DNA from: Bactericera cockerelli
Taxonomy: Eukaryota > Arthropoda > Insecta > Hemiptera > Triozidae
Direction of reading: 5' to 3'
Assembly (NCBI GenBank): GCA_024516035.1
Contig: CM044956.1
Location: forward strand, 26,819,101-26,883,100
DNA length: 64,000 bases
Made by a program: the position numbers and the translations under genes. Positions 31,817 to 46,100 of the stretch are shown here, in pieces. The stretch's first letter is position 1. Every line of letters begins with the position of its first letter. The notes beneath the pieces are model-generated. The model was not told the DNA's origin. It did not search any database and saw only the letters and a program-made list of their open reading frames with translations.

Positions 31817-34800
31817 CGGCTCTGATTTATTAACATTTACTCCTACTGATTTATTAACAGTTATACACGTGAACCTAAATTCTATTCGAGCGAAATGGGA
31901 TCTTCTATGCTTGAAGTTGGAACCTGTGATAGAACAACTGGACGTCCTGATTCTCACGGAGGTGGATGTGCATGAGGAGCAGGCGGAGGTGTTTCAGCTC
32001 AGGAACTTCAAACAGATAAGTAAATGTAGACTCAAGAGAGCCGGAGGAGGTATAATTATTTATTATAAAGACACGATAGAGGTAAATAAAATATCATACA
32101 ACTTTGAAGAAGCAGAAAATTTAATTATTAAACTGAGTCACACAGAATATAAGTTTGAGTGCACCCTACTCGCTATATATAGGCCTCCAAATAGTGGGTT
32201 GGATAAATTTCTCAATGATATTAACTTTTGGTTACAAAATGCAACAAAGAAAGATGAGATAATATACATGATCGGTGACATAAATATATGTATAAAACGA
32301 AGATCGAACATTAACTCGCGGTACCTCAACACCCTGTATAATAACACTCTCGTGCCCCTGATCAACAAACCTACTAGAGAGGAGATGCTGGCGGGTAGGG
32401 CCACTGTTTCTTGTCTGGATCATATTAATGTCAGGATGAAGAGACAACTCTGCCACACAGCCACAGTCATTACAGACAAGTTGGCTGATCACTATTTTAT
32501 TGCCTTAAGAGTATCAGGACCTGACAAGCAATCTAGTGGGCCAAACAAATTGGTGAATAAGAAGATTTTAGACAACAGAAAAGTTCAACTCGAAATAGAG
32601 TCCTTTGATTGGAGTACCTACGGTAATATTAATGATCCTGATGAAATCTACTCTAAAATCAAAAATAAATTTAATCAAATTTATGAGGAATGCACGAAAA
32701 CAGTTCGGAATAAAGAAAATGAGAAACACTTACCCTGGGTAAGTGAAAGGTTGAAACGAGAGATAGCTATTAAACGTAGCCTCCTTCGTTCATGGCAAAA
32801 TAATAAGAATAACTTATTTAATTATGACCGATATAAAATTCAGAGAAACATGGTTAATAACTTGATAAAAAAAGAAAAAAGAATTTATATGTTTAAGCAG
32901 TTTCAAGAGGCTAAGGGTGACATGCAAAGAACATGGGCACTAATAAATGGTCTAATGGATAGAAATAAAAAAAGTTCTAATGAGATAACATTACAAAAAA
33001 ATTTCAAAACATCAGACCTGTCCACTTTAGCCAACAATTTTAACTCTAATTTTGTAAATCAGATTAAAAATCTTAAAATCAAGAACCAAGGCCCCTGTTT
33101 AGAACCTAATATGATACAGCAAGTACCTCACTCTGATACAAGTTCAATGTATATAAGAAAAGTACAAGATAGAGATATCAGAATGATTCTTAAGAATATG
33201 AAGAAACAGGGTAAGGGGATCGATGGCATGAGAAATCAAGATTTTATTAATAACATACCTCTATTTACACCTCTTCTAACTCACCTCGTGAATTCAGTTA
33301 TTCGCCAATGTTACTTACCTGACTCTCTGAAAGTATCGTGTATAACTCCTCTCTACAAGAAGGGTAAAGTAGATGAGTATGGTAACTATCGGCCTGTTGG
33401 TTCTATGCCCTTGGTGGAGAAACTAGTGGAAAAACACATTAATAATCAGACCAAAAAATATCTTTCTGAAAATACTATTCTCCCCGAGTTTCAGCATGGA
33501 TTTCAGCCAGGCAAGAGTACCATGACCCTACTTCAAGAGTTTGCCGACATCATTAATACTGCCCTGGATGAGAGGAAGTGTGTCGTCATACTGCTACTTG
33601 ACCTTTCTTCAGCTTTTGACACAATAGATCATGCCCTGTTGATCGAAAAGTTCAGACAGATCGGCATCACGCACCCCCTCCTTCTCCACAACTTTTTCCG
33701 CAATAGGAAGCAGGTCACGCGCATTGGAGACGCGAAGAGTGATCCGGAGAACGTAAGTCAGGGCTTGGTGCAGGGTGGAATTAACAGTCCGACCTGGTTT
33801 AATATTTATACCTATGACGTACAATATGTGCAAAGAACAGGGATTCTCAAAATGTTCGCCGATGACTCGTGCATAGTTTCAGTTCACCACAATGTAGCAG
33901 ATGCTGTAAATATCGCTCAAAAAGATTTCATCGAGCTACAAAAATACTTTTATAAAAATCATATATTTATAAATGAAAAGAAAACTGAAGCTATCATCTT
34001 TGGTTTCGCGAGCAAGCGGGTCAATTTGCAAGAGCATCGGCTACACTGCCATAGCAGAGATTGTCTTGCGCGCCGGACTTATGAGTCATCCTGTAGTTGT
34101 CTTAAGATCGAGTACAGCACATCAGCGAGATACCTAGGAGTAATAATAGACGAAGAATTCAAAATGAAGCCACATGTCTACAACCGTGTAAAAAAATGCG
34201 AATAATCAACTACAAGCTAAAAAAAGTAAATGCTGACCAGTTACCACTTACAACAAAAATAACTATTTACTTTTCACTCGTTGATTCTTTACTCAGGTAT
34301 GGATCTCCACTGTATACGTTTTCACCCCAGTATGTTCTCGAGCCCCTCTTCAAGATTCAACGAAGAATAAAAAAATATCTTTTTAAAGAAAGACAAGACC
34401 TCTCTATTATGACGCCTGACCAACTTTCAAAATTCACACTTATAAGTCTCAACTTTCATGATGAAAAATACAGGCAACTCAATGAACAACCATATTCCCT
34501 GAGACTACAGAAGTTCAAAAGAACACGAGTAAATACTAAACTGTACGGTGAAAGAAGACTAGAGTATATTATACCCACCCTCCTCAACTCTTATTGCCAG
34601 GACTTTTTGGACGAGAAAGACAAGAAAAAATGGAAAGACCTCACTAAAAAATCAATTTTACAAAGTAATTGATAAGTATAATATTTTAGTATATTTAAAT
34701 ATGAATATTATTTTTTTTCACTACGTACCTACATTAATTATTATTTAGATATGCGCAATATTCAGATATTGTTGATGAATTACCTATGATGGTTTCAATA

Positions 34801-34955
34801 TTTTTCTAATTACATACTTCATAATTACAATATTTTTTAGTTAAGTTATGTATGAGAGAGCTTACCTCTAAATAAGTTAGAATTAGCTTAAGAGGTAACA
34901 ATATTGTATTAATAATTTATTGTCAATAAAGCAAATAATTCAAATTCAAAAAAAA
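31817..34955 (+). mobile_element. Non-LTR retrotransposon (LINE) with endonuclease and reverse transcriptase
   Basis: The main frame, 31869-34205, carries an AP-like endonuclease (HVNLNSIRAKWD, LTEVDV, AIYRPPNSG, GDINICI, LDHINVR, ADHYFIALRV) and a reverse transcriptase (NYRPVGSMPLVEKLVEK, QHGFQPGKS, LLLDLSSAFDTIDHALL, GLVQGGINSPTWFNIY, and FADDS as catalytic motif). The C-terminal part continues in the next frame at 34196-34672. The switch falls in a seven-A run near 34190, so one base change restores continuity. The 3' UTR ends in CAATAAAGCAAATAATTCAA and a poly(A). No ORF1 is present, so the copy is 5'-truncated or the family has a single ORF. It belongs to the jockey/CR1-like range, and I cannot fix the clade. 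A 3' fragment of the same family is at 21405. Confidence 0.9.
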
Positions 34956-34964
34956 AAATTCAAA

Positions 34965-35655
<691 letters not shown>

Positions 35656-35667
35656 AATTTAAAGATT

Positions 35668-38600
35668 TCAAAGTACATGGACAACACTGACTGCAGTTCT
35701 AGGCAGAGTTCCACTGGTCCGGCGTGGATTTCTTCTTTCTCTTGTCTCTTTTGATGTGCGAGTACGCGTGGCAGGAGGGAGGGGGGTTGTGGGCGTGGGA
35801 GGGGGGATTGCTGACGCACTCCTCGGGGGAATGCCTAGAGCTTCGGGCAATGTCTGCGTCACTTTCCCCTGGAAGAAAAACCTGGAAAATGTGTAATATG
35901 AATATCATTTTATTTTATTTATTTATTCACGAATGGTTTTGACAGAGTGATAGGAATGACCTGTAAGAAAAAAGAAACGGTTATAAATTAAAGGGAATAT
36001 AATAAAAATTATATTCAGGTTATGTTTATACAAATATTATCTTTTTTTAAATTAAAAGTCGTGCTATGGTGAATTAATGATAGGTTATTTATTTAAAATA
36101 ATCAAAATATTCCTTTGTATTATAACATGATTTTTACTTGCCGATAAGGTAAGTAACTCGTAGTTCTGTGAACTGTAAACCTTACACAGATTTTACTATC
36201 TACAATTCTACATATATTATACAGTATGTTTCAGAAAAGGTGGCCACCCCTTGTACACCGAAACAAAGTTTTGTTACGCATTACCTACTGGAACCAGGTC
36301 TGATCGAAAGAAGTAGAGTGGCCGCCCAACTTGTAGGAGGGTGGGGTTGGATAGGTTGGTAGAGGAGCTCGAAGCACATCTTTTGACTATAATATGTTGA
36401 GCCTCGGATAATTGAGGCCCGAGTTATATCAAATTCTTGCTCAAATATATTGGTACTGATTTTTACATCTATTACGAGGAATAGGTAAAATGAACTTCCA
36501 CTTCAAATATTATTATTATAATATTTGAATCTTGAAAGTGATTAAGTTCTTACTTGAAGAAGCGTGTCTCAGAATTAATCTGTGTGTTAAATTCGGCCAC
36601 TGGAACGTTGAAGGCAGTCATTTCCTGCGGCCATCCTGCGGCGGGATACACCTGGTTGCTGGAGCCAATGACTAGACCAAGCTGTGCGTCCCTGAAGAAC
36701 TTGTCTGCAATCATAACATAAGAAGAAATTGGTATTTTTTGGGAGGTCTAAATTGTTTAATTCAACTGGCAGTGAATCCTAAATAGATGAAGTAAAAATA
36801 ATTAGGTCTAATAAGTATGTCGGGATATCATACCATATGACGCGGAATAAATCAATAGCGAGCCACGGGTTGTATGGAATATGTGATCTAATAGATGGAG
36901 AGGGGGTGTAATTGCGAGTGTGCCGAATTAAAAAACAAATTCATTGTACATGTTGCTTCCTCGAGGTTAATCAGGGAGAACTGATTTTCTGTATGAGTTG
37001 AACTAAGTCTAATTTCTTACTTAAACCAGCATATATTCTCTTCAATAAAAACCTTCAATGGTTTTAAAACTAAACCCTCCAAAGTAGACAGAAACATTAT
37101 TATTTTTATAATCAAACTAGCCGCATTGCGGATCAAACTAGCCGCATTGGGTTTGCGTTCACCGAGGCATGGCCCTGCTGGTGAAAGAAAAGTATTTGGT
37201 AGATATGTATTAATAGTTAATTTGATACACTACTGTTTGTCACTTCATAATAATTACCATAACATACACAAATTAGTATGATGAGTATGTAATCATCTCT
37301 ATGTTGCGACACGAAAGGTTGAATTAAAGATAATCACAAAGTAAGTAATATGGTAAAAAAAAGTATCTAAGAATAAACATCCTCTTTTTCAATTGAGACC
37401 CTTTTCCTTTAATTTAATTTGCGAAGGATAGAAACAATAAATAAAAAAATGGTTAAACAAATTGATCCTTCTTTTGTTCTATAGCACGTGGGGACAAAGA
37501 AATATTTGTGGAACGTTAAAAATGCAGAAAGGATCAGTTCTAGGAATTCTTATTCCAGAAATCTATTGGGACGGCCAGATTGGAGACTGAAAAAACTCAA
37601 CTTTAAAAAAATGGATATTTTGAAAATCTCAATAGCCCTTTTACAATGCCATTAGGAACAATACTAAATTTCAGGTCAATCGGACCTGTACTTTGCGAGG
37701 TATACTCATCCACCCATCACTTGGGCCATTCGAAAAAATATGACTTAGGTATTTATTTGTATTCAAAGTGGATCACAAGTTAGTACCTGTAATTTTTTTA
37801 GATTTGGTTTTATAGTTTTAGATCCATTGGTGGCCCTGAAAAGGGTCATTTTAGTTCAGGTGTGGTATATCTCTAGAAATATGCAGGTAAGAACAAATGA
37901 CCATGCCTAAGTAGGATTGAGAAATATATTTATGGCCATGCCTGGGGTTCAGGGTGGGGTTAGGGAAGTGTATCATTATATGGCCATGTCTCAGGTGTAG
38001 AATAGTTTTTTTTTAGTATATGCACGGACAAACCGCGGGGTGTGATCTAGGTAATTATTCTGACCCGTAAGGAAAATGATCTTGTTGGTATTAGGTAGCA
38101 CCTTAGCATATAATATGTTAACCGAAGTCTTGGTCTACCGCATTATAAGTATGAAGAAGAAAAAAATATTCGAATTGGTTCACCCAGTATGTATCGAAAA
38201 TCCATACAAGAACAAAGGGGAACCTCTTTGTTGGCCCAAGTGAGGGATCTTTCATTTGCCCAAATGATGTTTTTTTTTGTAGGCTTTGGGTCTATTGTTG
38301 GCCCATCTGATATGCAGCCTATAAGATTACACTTCAGGACGCTGTGTCTTTATACGGTGATCCTGTTGTAGTACTTTTCCACTCTTGATGAAATATTTAG
38401 CATAGCATTTCGTCATTTTATGTTTCATCGTCCACCTACATCTACTTTTTTCAATTTCAATAAAAAGGTAGGTATAGAATACAAATTTTAATAGTTATAG
38501 CCTTCGATTATTTGAAAGTTATACCTACATAGAAAGGGACTACAGCGACAGACACCCGACGTAATGATTCTTCTCAAGCCCTGTACTGTTCACACACAAT

Positions 38601-41600
38601 ACACCGATGCAAATTAGCCGTCCTAAAACTCACGCTTGACAGTTGGTTGTCAAGAGCCTCACCGAAAACCTCTCAACCGTCAATACGCACATCTGCTGGC
38701 ATCAATCATTGTCAACGAAAAACATTACCCAATCAGGTAGCGAGGAGGTAAATTATATCAAGGAAAACCACGTCGAACGGAATCCTTTTCTATTCTTCAT
38801 TTCGAACAGGTAAAACCACAATCAGTAATTCAACGATGAACCCTTTACGACGTATTTTTTTTTTCAGATGTGTCTCATTAGTAGATTAATGAGTATTTTG
38901 TGTTGAACTTTTTCCTTCGAGTTAATTAATTTAATTTGGTGTTCATAATTATTAAAGATACTATCTAAAACGTGTTAAAGGCAAATATACGTATATAATA
39001 CAAAATATTAAACCTGGTCTTTTAACGATTATCAGCAGATTTTAAAATAAGTAATTTTATAGATCTATACAGGGTGTCCCACCAAACTTGGACACCTCAA
39101 ATTACTCGGCCCCTAAAAGATTTTTTGAAAAATAAAAGAATACTTTTTTAAACAAAAATATTACATAGAGGATGGTTTTTTTTTCGACCAATTTTTTTTC
39201 TAAATCTCGAATAACTTGATTTCGTTAAAATATTTCGATAACAAGAATAGATATTGTTTGTGAAATAAAAACACGCACTTTCAATTGGCATCAAAAATTT
39301 TTTACAGGGTGGTTCACAAGTGAACCAATTACTTGATTTTTTTTAAAAAATTTTTTTAGGGATTAATTATCTTCGCCAAATTTTACACATTTTTCTTTAG
39401 TCATATCGAAAAATAAAACTAAAGTGTTGTACAGGGTGAGACATAATTTTTCTGCAACACCCTATATGTGGGCAGTCAAAGAGACGTAAAATTGAATAGA
39501 AAGACTAAATATGCAAGAAAAACTTCGTTAACGATATTAGAAAGTTATGGTGTCTTAACTAATATTGTCGCATGGACCACCCTGTAGATATTTTCTTAAA
39601 CCATCATATGGGTAGTCGAAATTGTCTAAAATTCAACGAAGAGTCCAAATCTGAAAGAAAAAACGAATTTAAAAAGCCTTTTTCAATTTTGTGTCTACAC
39701 CTACCTACTTTTTATTTCATGTTTTAAAATCAGTGTGGACACCAAATTGAAAATGGCTTCAAAATTCGTGTTTTTTACTTGTTTTTTCCCCGACCTTTTT
39801 CTCAGACTTTTCACGTTTTTTTAACAGAGTCTGGCGCGAAACTGTCTCAAAACATCACAGGCTTTCATTTGAGCCAATTCCCGAGGTCTTGGTCACTTTG
39901 CTACATTTTCAATATTCTATCAAATTTACTCGCTTTGAAACATTTGGCTCGAGATTTTGATATGTTTCTGTGTCTGTTTGGTTGTGTGATGTATGTGTGG
40001 GTGTGCTGTATGGGTGTGTGATTTATGTGTGGTGTGCTGTATGGGTGTGTGATGTACCTATGTGGTATGTGTGGGTGTCATGTATGTGTGGTGTGTGTCT
40101 ATGTTTGTGTGCATGTGGGTGTGTGATGTATGCATGGGTGTAGGTATGTGTATGTCTATCTTTGTGTGCGTATGTGTGTTTGTGATGTGTATGGGTGTGG
40201 GTGTGTGTATGGGTAAACTTCGCAAATTTGAGCAATGAAAAAAAGGATTTTATTTTTTCTATTGAGGTTAGAAATTTTTTCGTAGGATCAATGAAGTAAA
40301 GCAACGTCCAGCTTGGTGAAAACAGTGAGTGACCTACCTAGTTTTTTACATTTCTGTACGAATCATGGCCTCAGGTTACCAAAAAATTGCTTGTGATTTT
40401 GAATGTCTGAAGTGCTAGTTCTATAATAAAGAATTATTAGAAATCGGAAGTATTATGTTCGTTTTTGTAAAAAAAAAAACAATATTTTATTGCTCCGATT
40501 TCATTTTTCCATATTTCCGAACCTCCTGAGCAACATTGATTTTGTGTTTGTCTGTCGGTCTGTCTGTTAAATACAGTCCTTGTAACGCGTAAATCTCAGA
40601 AACTGCTGAACCGATTTTGACGAAATTTTATACACATGTGATAGGAACGTATTGTTATAGATGGTCCCATTTTAAATTCATCAACTTCGCACTAGCGGTT
40701 CTTGTTGCTAGAAATGCGCTGACCACTAACTTTTTACTTAAACGATTACTTATATCTCGTGAACGGTACACCGGATTTTGATTAAATTTAGTATGTATAA
40801 GTGTATATATTGTATGTGCATGTTATGGTTTTTATTTAATTATGATTTAGCTCTGATGTTCAAGAAAATTCAAAAAAAATTGACAAAAGAGTGAAAAAAT
40901 GATGTCTTCGACTTGCCGATAAGATTTTTTTGTAGAATCTAGAATTAAGAAATGGTAGTCTACTAGTTAAAACAAATTTGAAGAAAATTAAGCATTTGTG
41001 GAGATACAAGTGATTTAGTATAAAATCTCAAAATTGGCACGTGTATAGCATGTGAAACAATCACGAGGAAGTACTGTGTCTATAATTGGCAGTGTTTTTT
41101 TGACGGATTAATATGAAAAAATTGATAAAAAGGGTACTCAGAGTCATGAAAGAAATCATTAATATTATAATGTATCATTTCTACTTTGAATCTATACTGC
41201 TATGACCACTGATAATGGCTTACGGATGCAGGCACTTACGTATGACTTACGTATCTTACGTATGACCCTGTTTTCTCAATTTAACATCCACATGTGTTGA
41301 TATGCTTTCTCAGAAGCCTTTATGAAAAATACCGTTATAAATTATTATAAATAAATGGAAAATATTTCAAAATAATTATAAAAGTTCATTGATAATTTTA
41401 TTTAATTTGAACTCATTCTCGTATAACTAAAATAAAGTGTCATGATTCATCATTTATTCTTTTTTAATTTTCTTGGTGTACGTGTGATCTAAATCTGCGA
41501 TACAAAGCCATGGCCACTATAAGCTGTGTTTGCATGCTAGCATCACTTATAATAGGTAAGTAACTTCCCATCTTTTTTTTATGAGGCGAAATTTTTTCCA

Positions 41601-43115
41601 AGGAAACAGTGAACCCGATACGCAAATGGTAAACAAAACCGAACCCAAGAACAAGGACCACGGAGTATAAACACATAGAGATATGTATCTACACCCACAA
41701 GTCCCAGCTATCGAGAAAGGTGAACCCACTAAAAACAACCCCTCGTTGAACCAAGGTATAAAATCTGGGAATTATAATATTGCATCCAGATAGTCTACCT
41801 TGTGACAGAAAGTTTTCTGCCACAGCCTAACTTATTTCTATTAGTCCATAGAATGCAAAACATGATAACAATACAAAACATACTTAAATAGAAGTTCTAG
41901 TTACATTAGATTGTTAAACTTTCTGTTATAAAATTTTACAAAATTTACATTACATGGAATTTACATCTTACTGATTTTGGAAACACAGTATGGGGAAAAA
42001 GTAGAATAACATAGAAGACTGACTTTTGTATCAATTCACAGGCAGAGGGAAGGGGAAAGAGTAAACTTTACACAAGATGCACAAGAGTATACACAAGATG
42101 GACTGTTTATTTTTCCTATTCTGAATAAATAAGTTTGAAAACATCCATGACCAGACAAAGTTTGAGTCATCTCATATTTTATTTGTCCGTGTTTTCTATC
42201 ATACCATGGTTTTATCAGTGGAATGGGTTTTTTTTGTCCATTGAGCTTTTTCAGTGTTTTTCCATCTATTTTTCCATTTCAGCTTTGTATTTTCTCGTTC
42301 GAGTTCCTTTTCTTCTGTTGTTTTTCCAATGAAAATGAAAAAGCGCGTTTTTTCATGTAAATGCGCCCTTTTTCCCCCGCGGTGGGCGCCCCAGTCGGAA
42401 TATTTCAAAATCCTTTCTTAGTGAGCATCTAAGACCTAAAAGTGACCTACATGCCAAATTTCAGCCTCCTAGGACATACCAGTGCTGAGAAATCGAGATG
42501 AATGAGTGAGTGAGTGACTGACTGAGTGTCACGTGAGTGTTAACTTTCGCATTTATATACCTATATTTTTTATTAGTTATGTATCATTAGCATTTATATA
42601 CCTATATTTTTTATTAGTTATGTATGTACCTTCCTCTCTTTTTCACACCGCGGTGTGAGCGTTTAGTTCTTCTGTCTCATGATGCTCCAAGACCGATTTC
42701 GACGATTGAGCATTTCCATAATTCCAGATAGCGATCTGAGCTCGAAAATTTATATTAAAAGTATTCAAAATATCACCATTTAAATCGATATTATCTCTAT
42801 ACAGGGTGGGGCAAAAGTCTGGAAACCCCTGAATAACTTTCGAATGGCTTCTTCGGTAAAATTAAAATTTTGTAAGGTAAACCGGGTTAATAAGACCTTC
42901 TTTTAGAGTGGGGTCGATTTTTGTTACCAGCCCCCATGTCGGGGCCAGGGGGGCCAATTTTATTTTTTTAAATACGAACCCCCACCTTGTGATACATTTT
43001 TAGAAAGGTCTTTAAATAAGAAATACATTGGTGCAAATTTATTTTTTTTAATATTAACTGTTTGCAAATGGCGTCCAACTTTGTGTGTGCAGTAAAGTCT
43101 GGAAACCCCTGAATA

Positions 43116-43151
<36 letters not shown>

Positions 43152-46100
43152 TGGGGTTTAACGTCGCTTTCAACTGCCATGGTCATATCACGACGGGGGT
43201 TTTACCCTCCATTCGCAGGAAACTCACAAACCTGCTACTCACATTGACCTCACCCAGCCTGAGTGGGGCCGGGAAAAGCCAGCGTCACGAGAATTAGAAT
43301 TTGAATGGTCACCCATCCAAGTCTTAACCTCGCTGGATGTCGCTTAACTTCGGTGTTCTGAAGGGAACCGGTGTATTCAACATGCCATCGACGCTGGCTG
43401 AATATCTTTTGAAAGGGCTTTCTCAGTAAATTTAAAATCATGCACGGTAAGTCGGGGTAATTATACCTTTCCAAAAATGTATCGCAAGGTGGGGTTTCGT
43501 ATTTTAAAAAATGAAGTTGGCCTCCCTGGCCCCGACATGGGGGCCGGTAAAAAAAAGTCGGTCCCATTCTAATATAAGGTCTTATTACCACGGATTACCG
43601 TACAGAATTTTAAATTTAGAAGATTCCAGCGCGGAACTTAAAATTTGTCGCGAGGACCTATATTTTTTATTATTTAATAACACATTAGACAAAATTAGCT
43701 TTCATTTAATTCATTTTAGGCCACATTCTGACGTACTGTTCTCGAGATAGAAGCCAGAATGTTCGAAATTTCGACCTTTTTTCAGACTTTTCACGTTTTT
43801 TTAACAGATTCCAGCACGGAACTTAAAATTTATCACGAGGACCTATATTTTTATTGTAAAAAACTGTCTGAGAACATCACATGCTTTTATTTGAGCCCTT
43901 TGTTGCCATATTCTGACAAACCGTTCTCGAAATATAGGCCAGTTTGCTACATTATCAATATCCGCTATGATAGATTTGGCTCGGGATTTTGAAATTTACA
44001 GCGATGATGGTTGTGTGTGTGTGGATGGGTATGTGTTGTGTATATAATATGGTTTGGGTGTGGTGTATGTGTGTGTGTGTGTGTGTGTGTGATGTATGGG
44101 TGGTGTGTGTGATGGCTTGGCGAAGCGGGTGCAGCCCGCTAGTCATAAATAAAAAAACTCTTATCGTTTACGCGGTATTTGCACTTATATCATTATTGTA
44201 CAAAATTTAACCCACGGGCTTATGGGGAAAATATCAAAAATGTCAGAAATTGATATTTAAAATATGTAAAATTGTGTGTAAGATTGTCAATTAAGACGAT
44301 TTTATTCAATTAATTTTTTCCTTAACTCTTATGGTTTACGAGATTTTTGATTATTTTTTCTCGAGATATTACCAAAAAAAAGATGGCCGATTGTCGTGAA
44401 ATTGTTCCGAATATGTACTTTTCACACCCTGCAGCAACATGTTTAATTTCAGCGCTCTACGAGTTACCGTTCTTGAGATATTTTATTTTGTACGGACCAT
44501 TTGACAAATATCAGAATGCTCGCTTATAAATGTAGCACCCAGATACTTGATCATAACTATGATTATATAATGGGTAATCAAAACAGTATTAGCCTTTTAA
44601 AACGAAGGGAAATAAACGACTTAACATTCCTTATAAAACTTTTAAAAAATGAAATTTATTCTCCTGAATTACTTGGTAAAATCAATTTTAAAGTCAAAAC
44701 AAGACCAACAAGATCTAATGATATATTTAGTTTGAAACAAAATAGAACGAATATAGGGGAATATTCCCCAATGAATAGAATTCAATTGTTATTGAATAGA
44801 ATAGGTGGAGACTTTGATTTGTTTCAAAGTAATGTTAAGGATATTGTTAAAACTATTTTTTTAATTTTATTGATATTTTTAATTTAAATAACGATTTTTT
44901 TTGTTTGTAATTTTTTGTAATTTTATTAATGTAATAAAATCGAAAAAAAATCACTTTTTGAAATCAGGAGAGTCTAATTCGTCCAGAAAATAATGCAATC
45001 AGCTCAATTTTGAAAAAACCGACCGAAAACAATACTTTCTGTACCTTATAGGTAATAAATAGAAAGTAAACAATCAATATTAAAAGATTGTATCTAAATA
45101 AAGAAATTACGTTTGTAATTATTGTAACATTAATTATAACATTATTTACCAATATAATTTCTGTGGATATACAGGTAAAATAGTTACTCATGGAGTTTGC
45201 TCAATCTGTTCCAGGATGCAGTGGTTTCAAGTATGTAGATCCGGCACTAAAGGAGTTCCTGCAACCCAACGACGTTCTGTTTGGAAAATACGATAAATAT
45301 TCCGAGGACGAGAATAGCCCCTACTGTACGAGGAAGTGTGTAGAGGGGGGAGCACCCAGAAAATGCTACTATGTGTTCATGGTGGAGCAATGGACCACTA
45401 TGGGAGTGTGAGTAATAATAATATCAATAATGAGGGTGATGATTATTTTTTAAGAAGAGGAAGAAATCTTTTTAACACGAACACCCCCAAATTTTTGGCT
45501 CAAAATTAATCCCCCAAAAAATTAAGGAATATAGGTGTTTTTCTATATTTTCAGCCGTTCTTGAGGTACGGGGGGTGGGGTGGGACTTTAGGGATACCCT
45601 TTATAAAATTCAATAGTTTTAACTAATGTCATTTTTTAGTGCCTGCATGAACTGTCCTAAAGAAAAAACTCACTGCTACAACCACGGCTGTGTCACAGCA
45701 GATGGGGTGGAACGAGGCATCCTCACATTCAACAGACAGCTCCCTGGACCTGCCATTCAGGTGAGAAAGTATTTCTTGTTTGTTTAAACATTTATCCACC
45801 TTAACCGGTGACTAACATTCACCTACACCCGTGTGGTACTGTGGAATGGCGTCCTGTCCTCCTGCCGTATGAACCTACTAATAAAAAATCCATAACCCAT
45901 GAAAAAGAAAAATCTAGCTTACTTGCCGATTTCCCAGGGTAAAGTTTGAAACAGAGAATTAGAAAACCATAAGTCCTCTTGATGGTCAAAACAGTCAGTG
46001 GAGTACTGTGAGTCAGGATGAGCGAGGAATAGTTTGAGTCAGCAATTCCTCAAAATATTAAAATGGCAGATGAGACATAATACACATGAGCTATTCATTT

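Noticed and set aside
35870..35881. Acceptor CAG at about 35872 for the last SIRT5 exon
   Set aside because: It would put the join out of phase. The upstream CAG at 35882-35884 gives FFFQGK in phase and matches the family.
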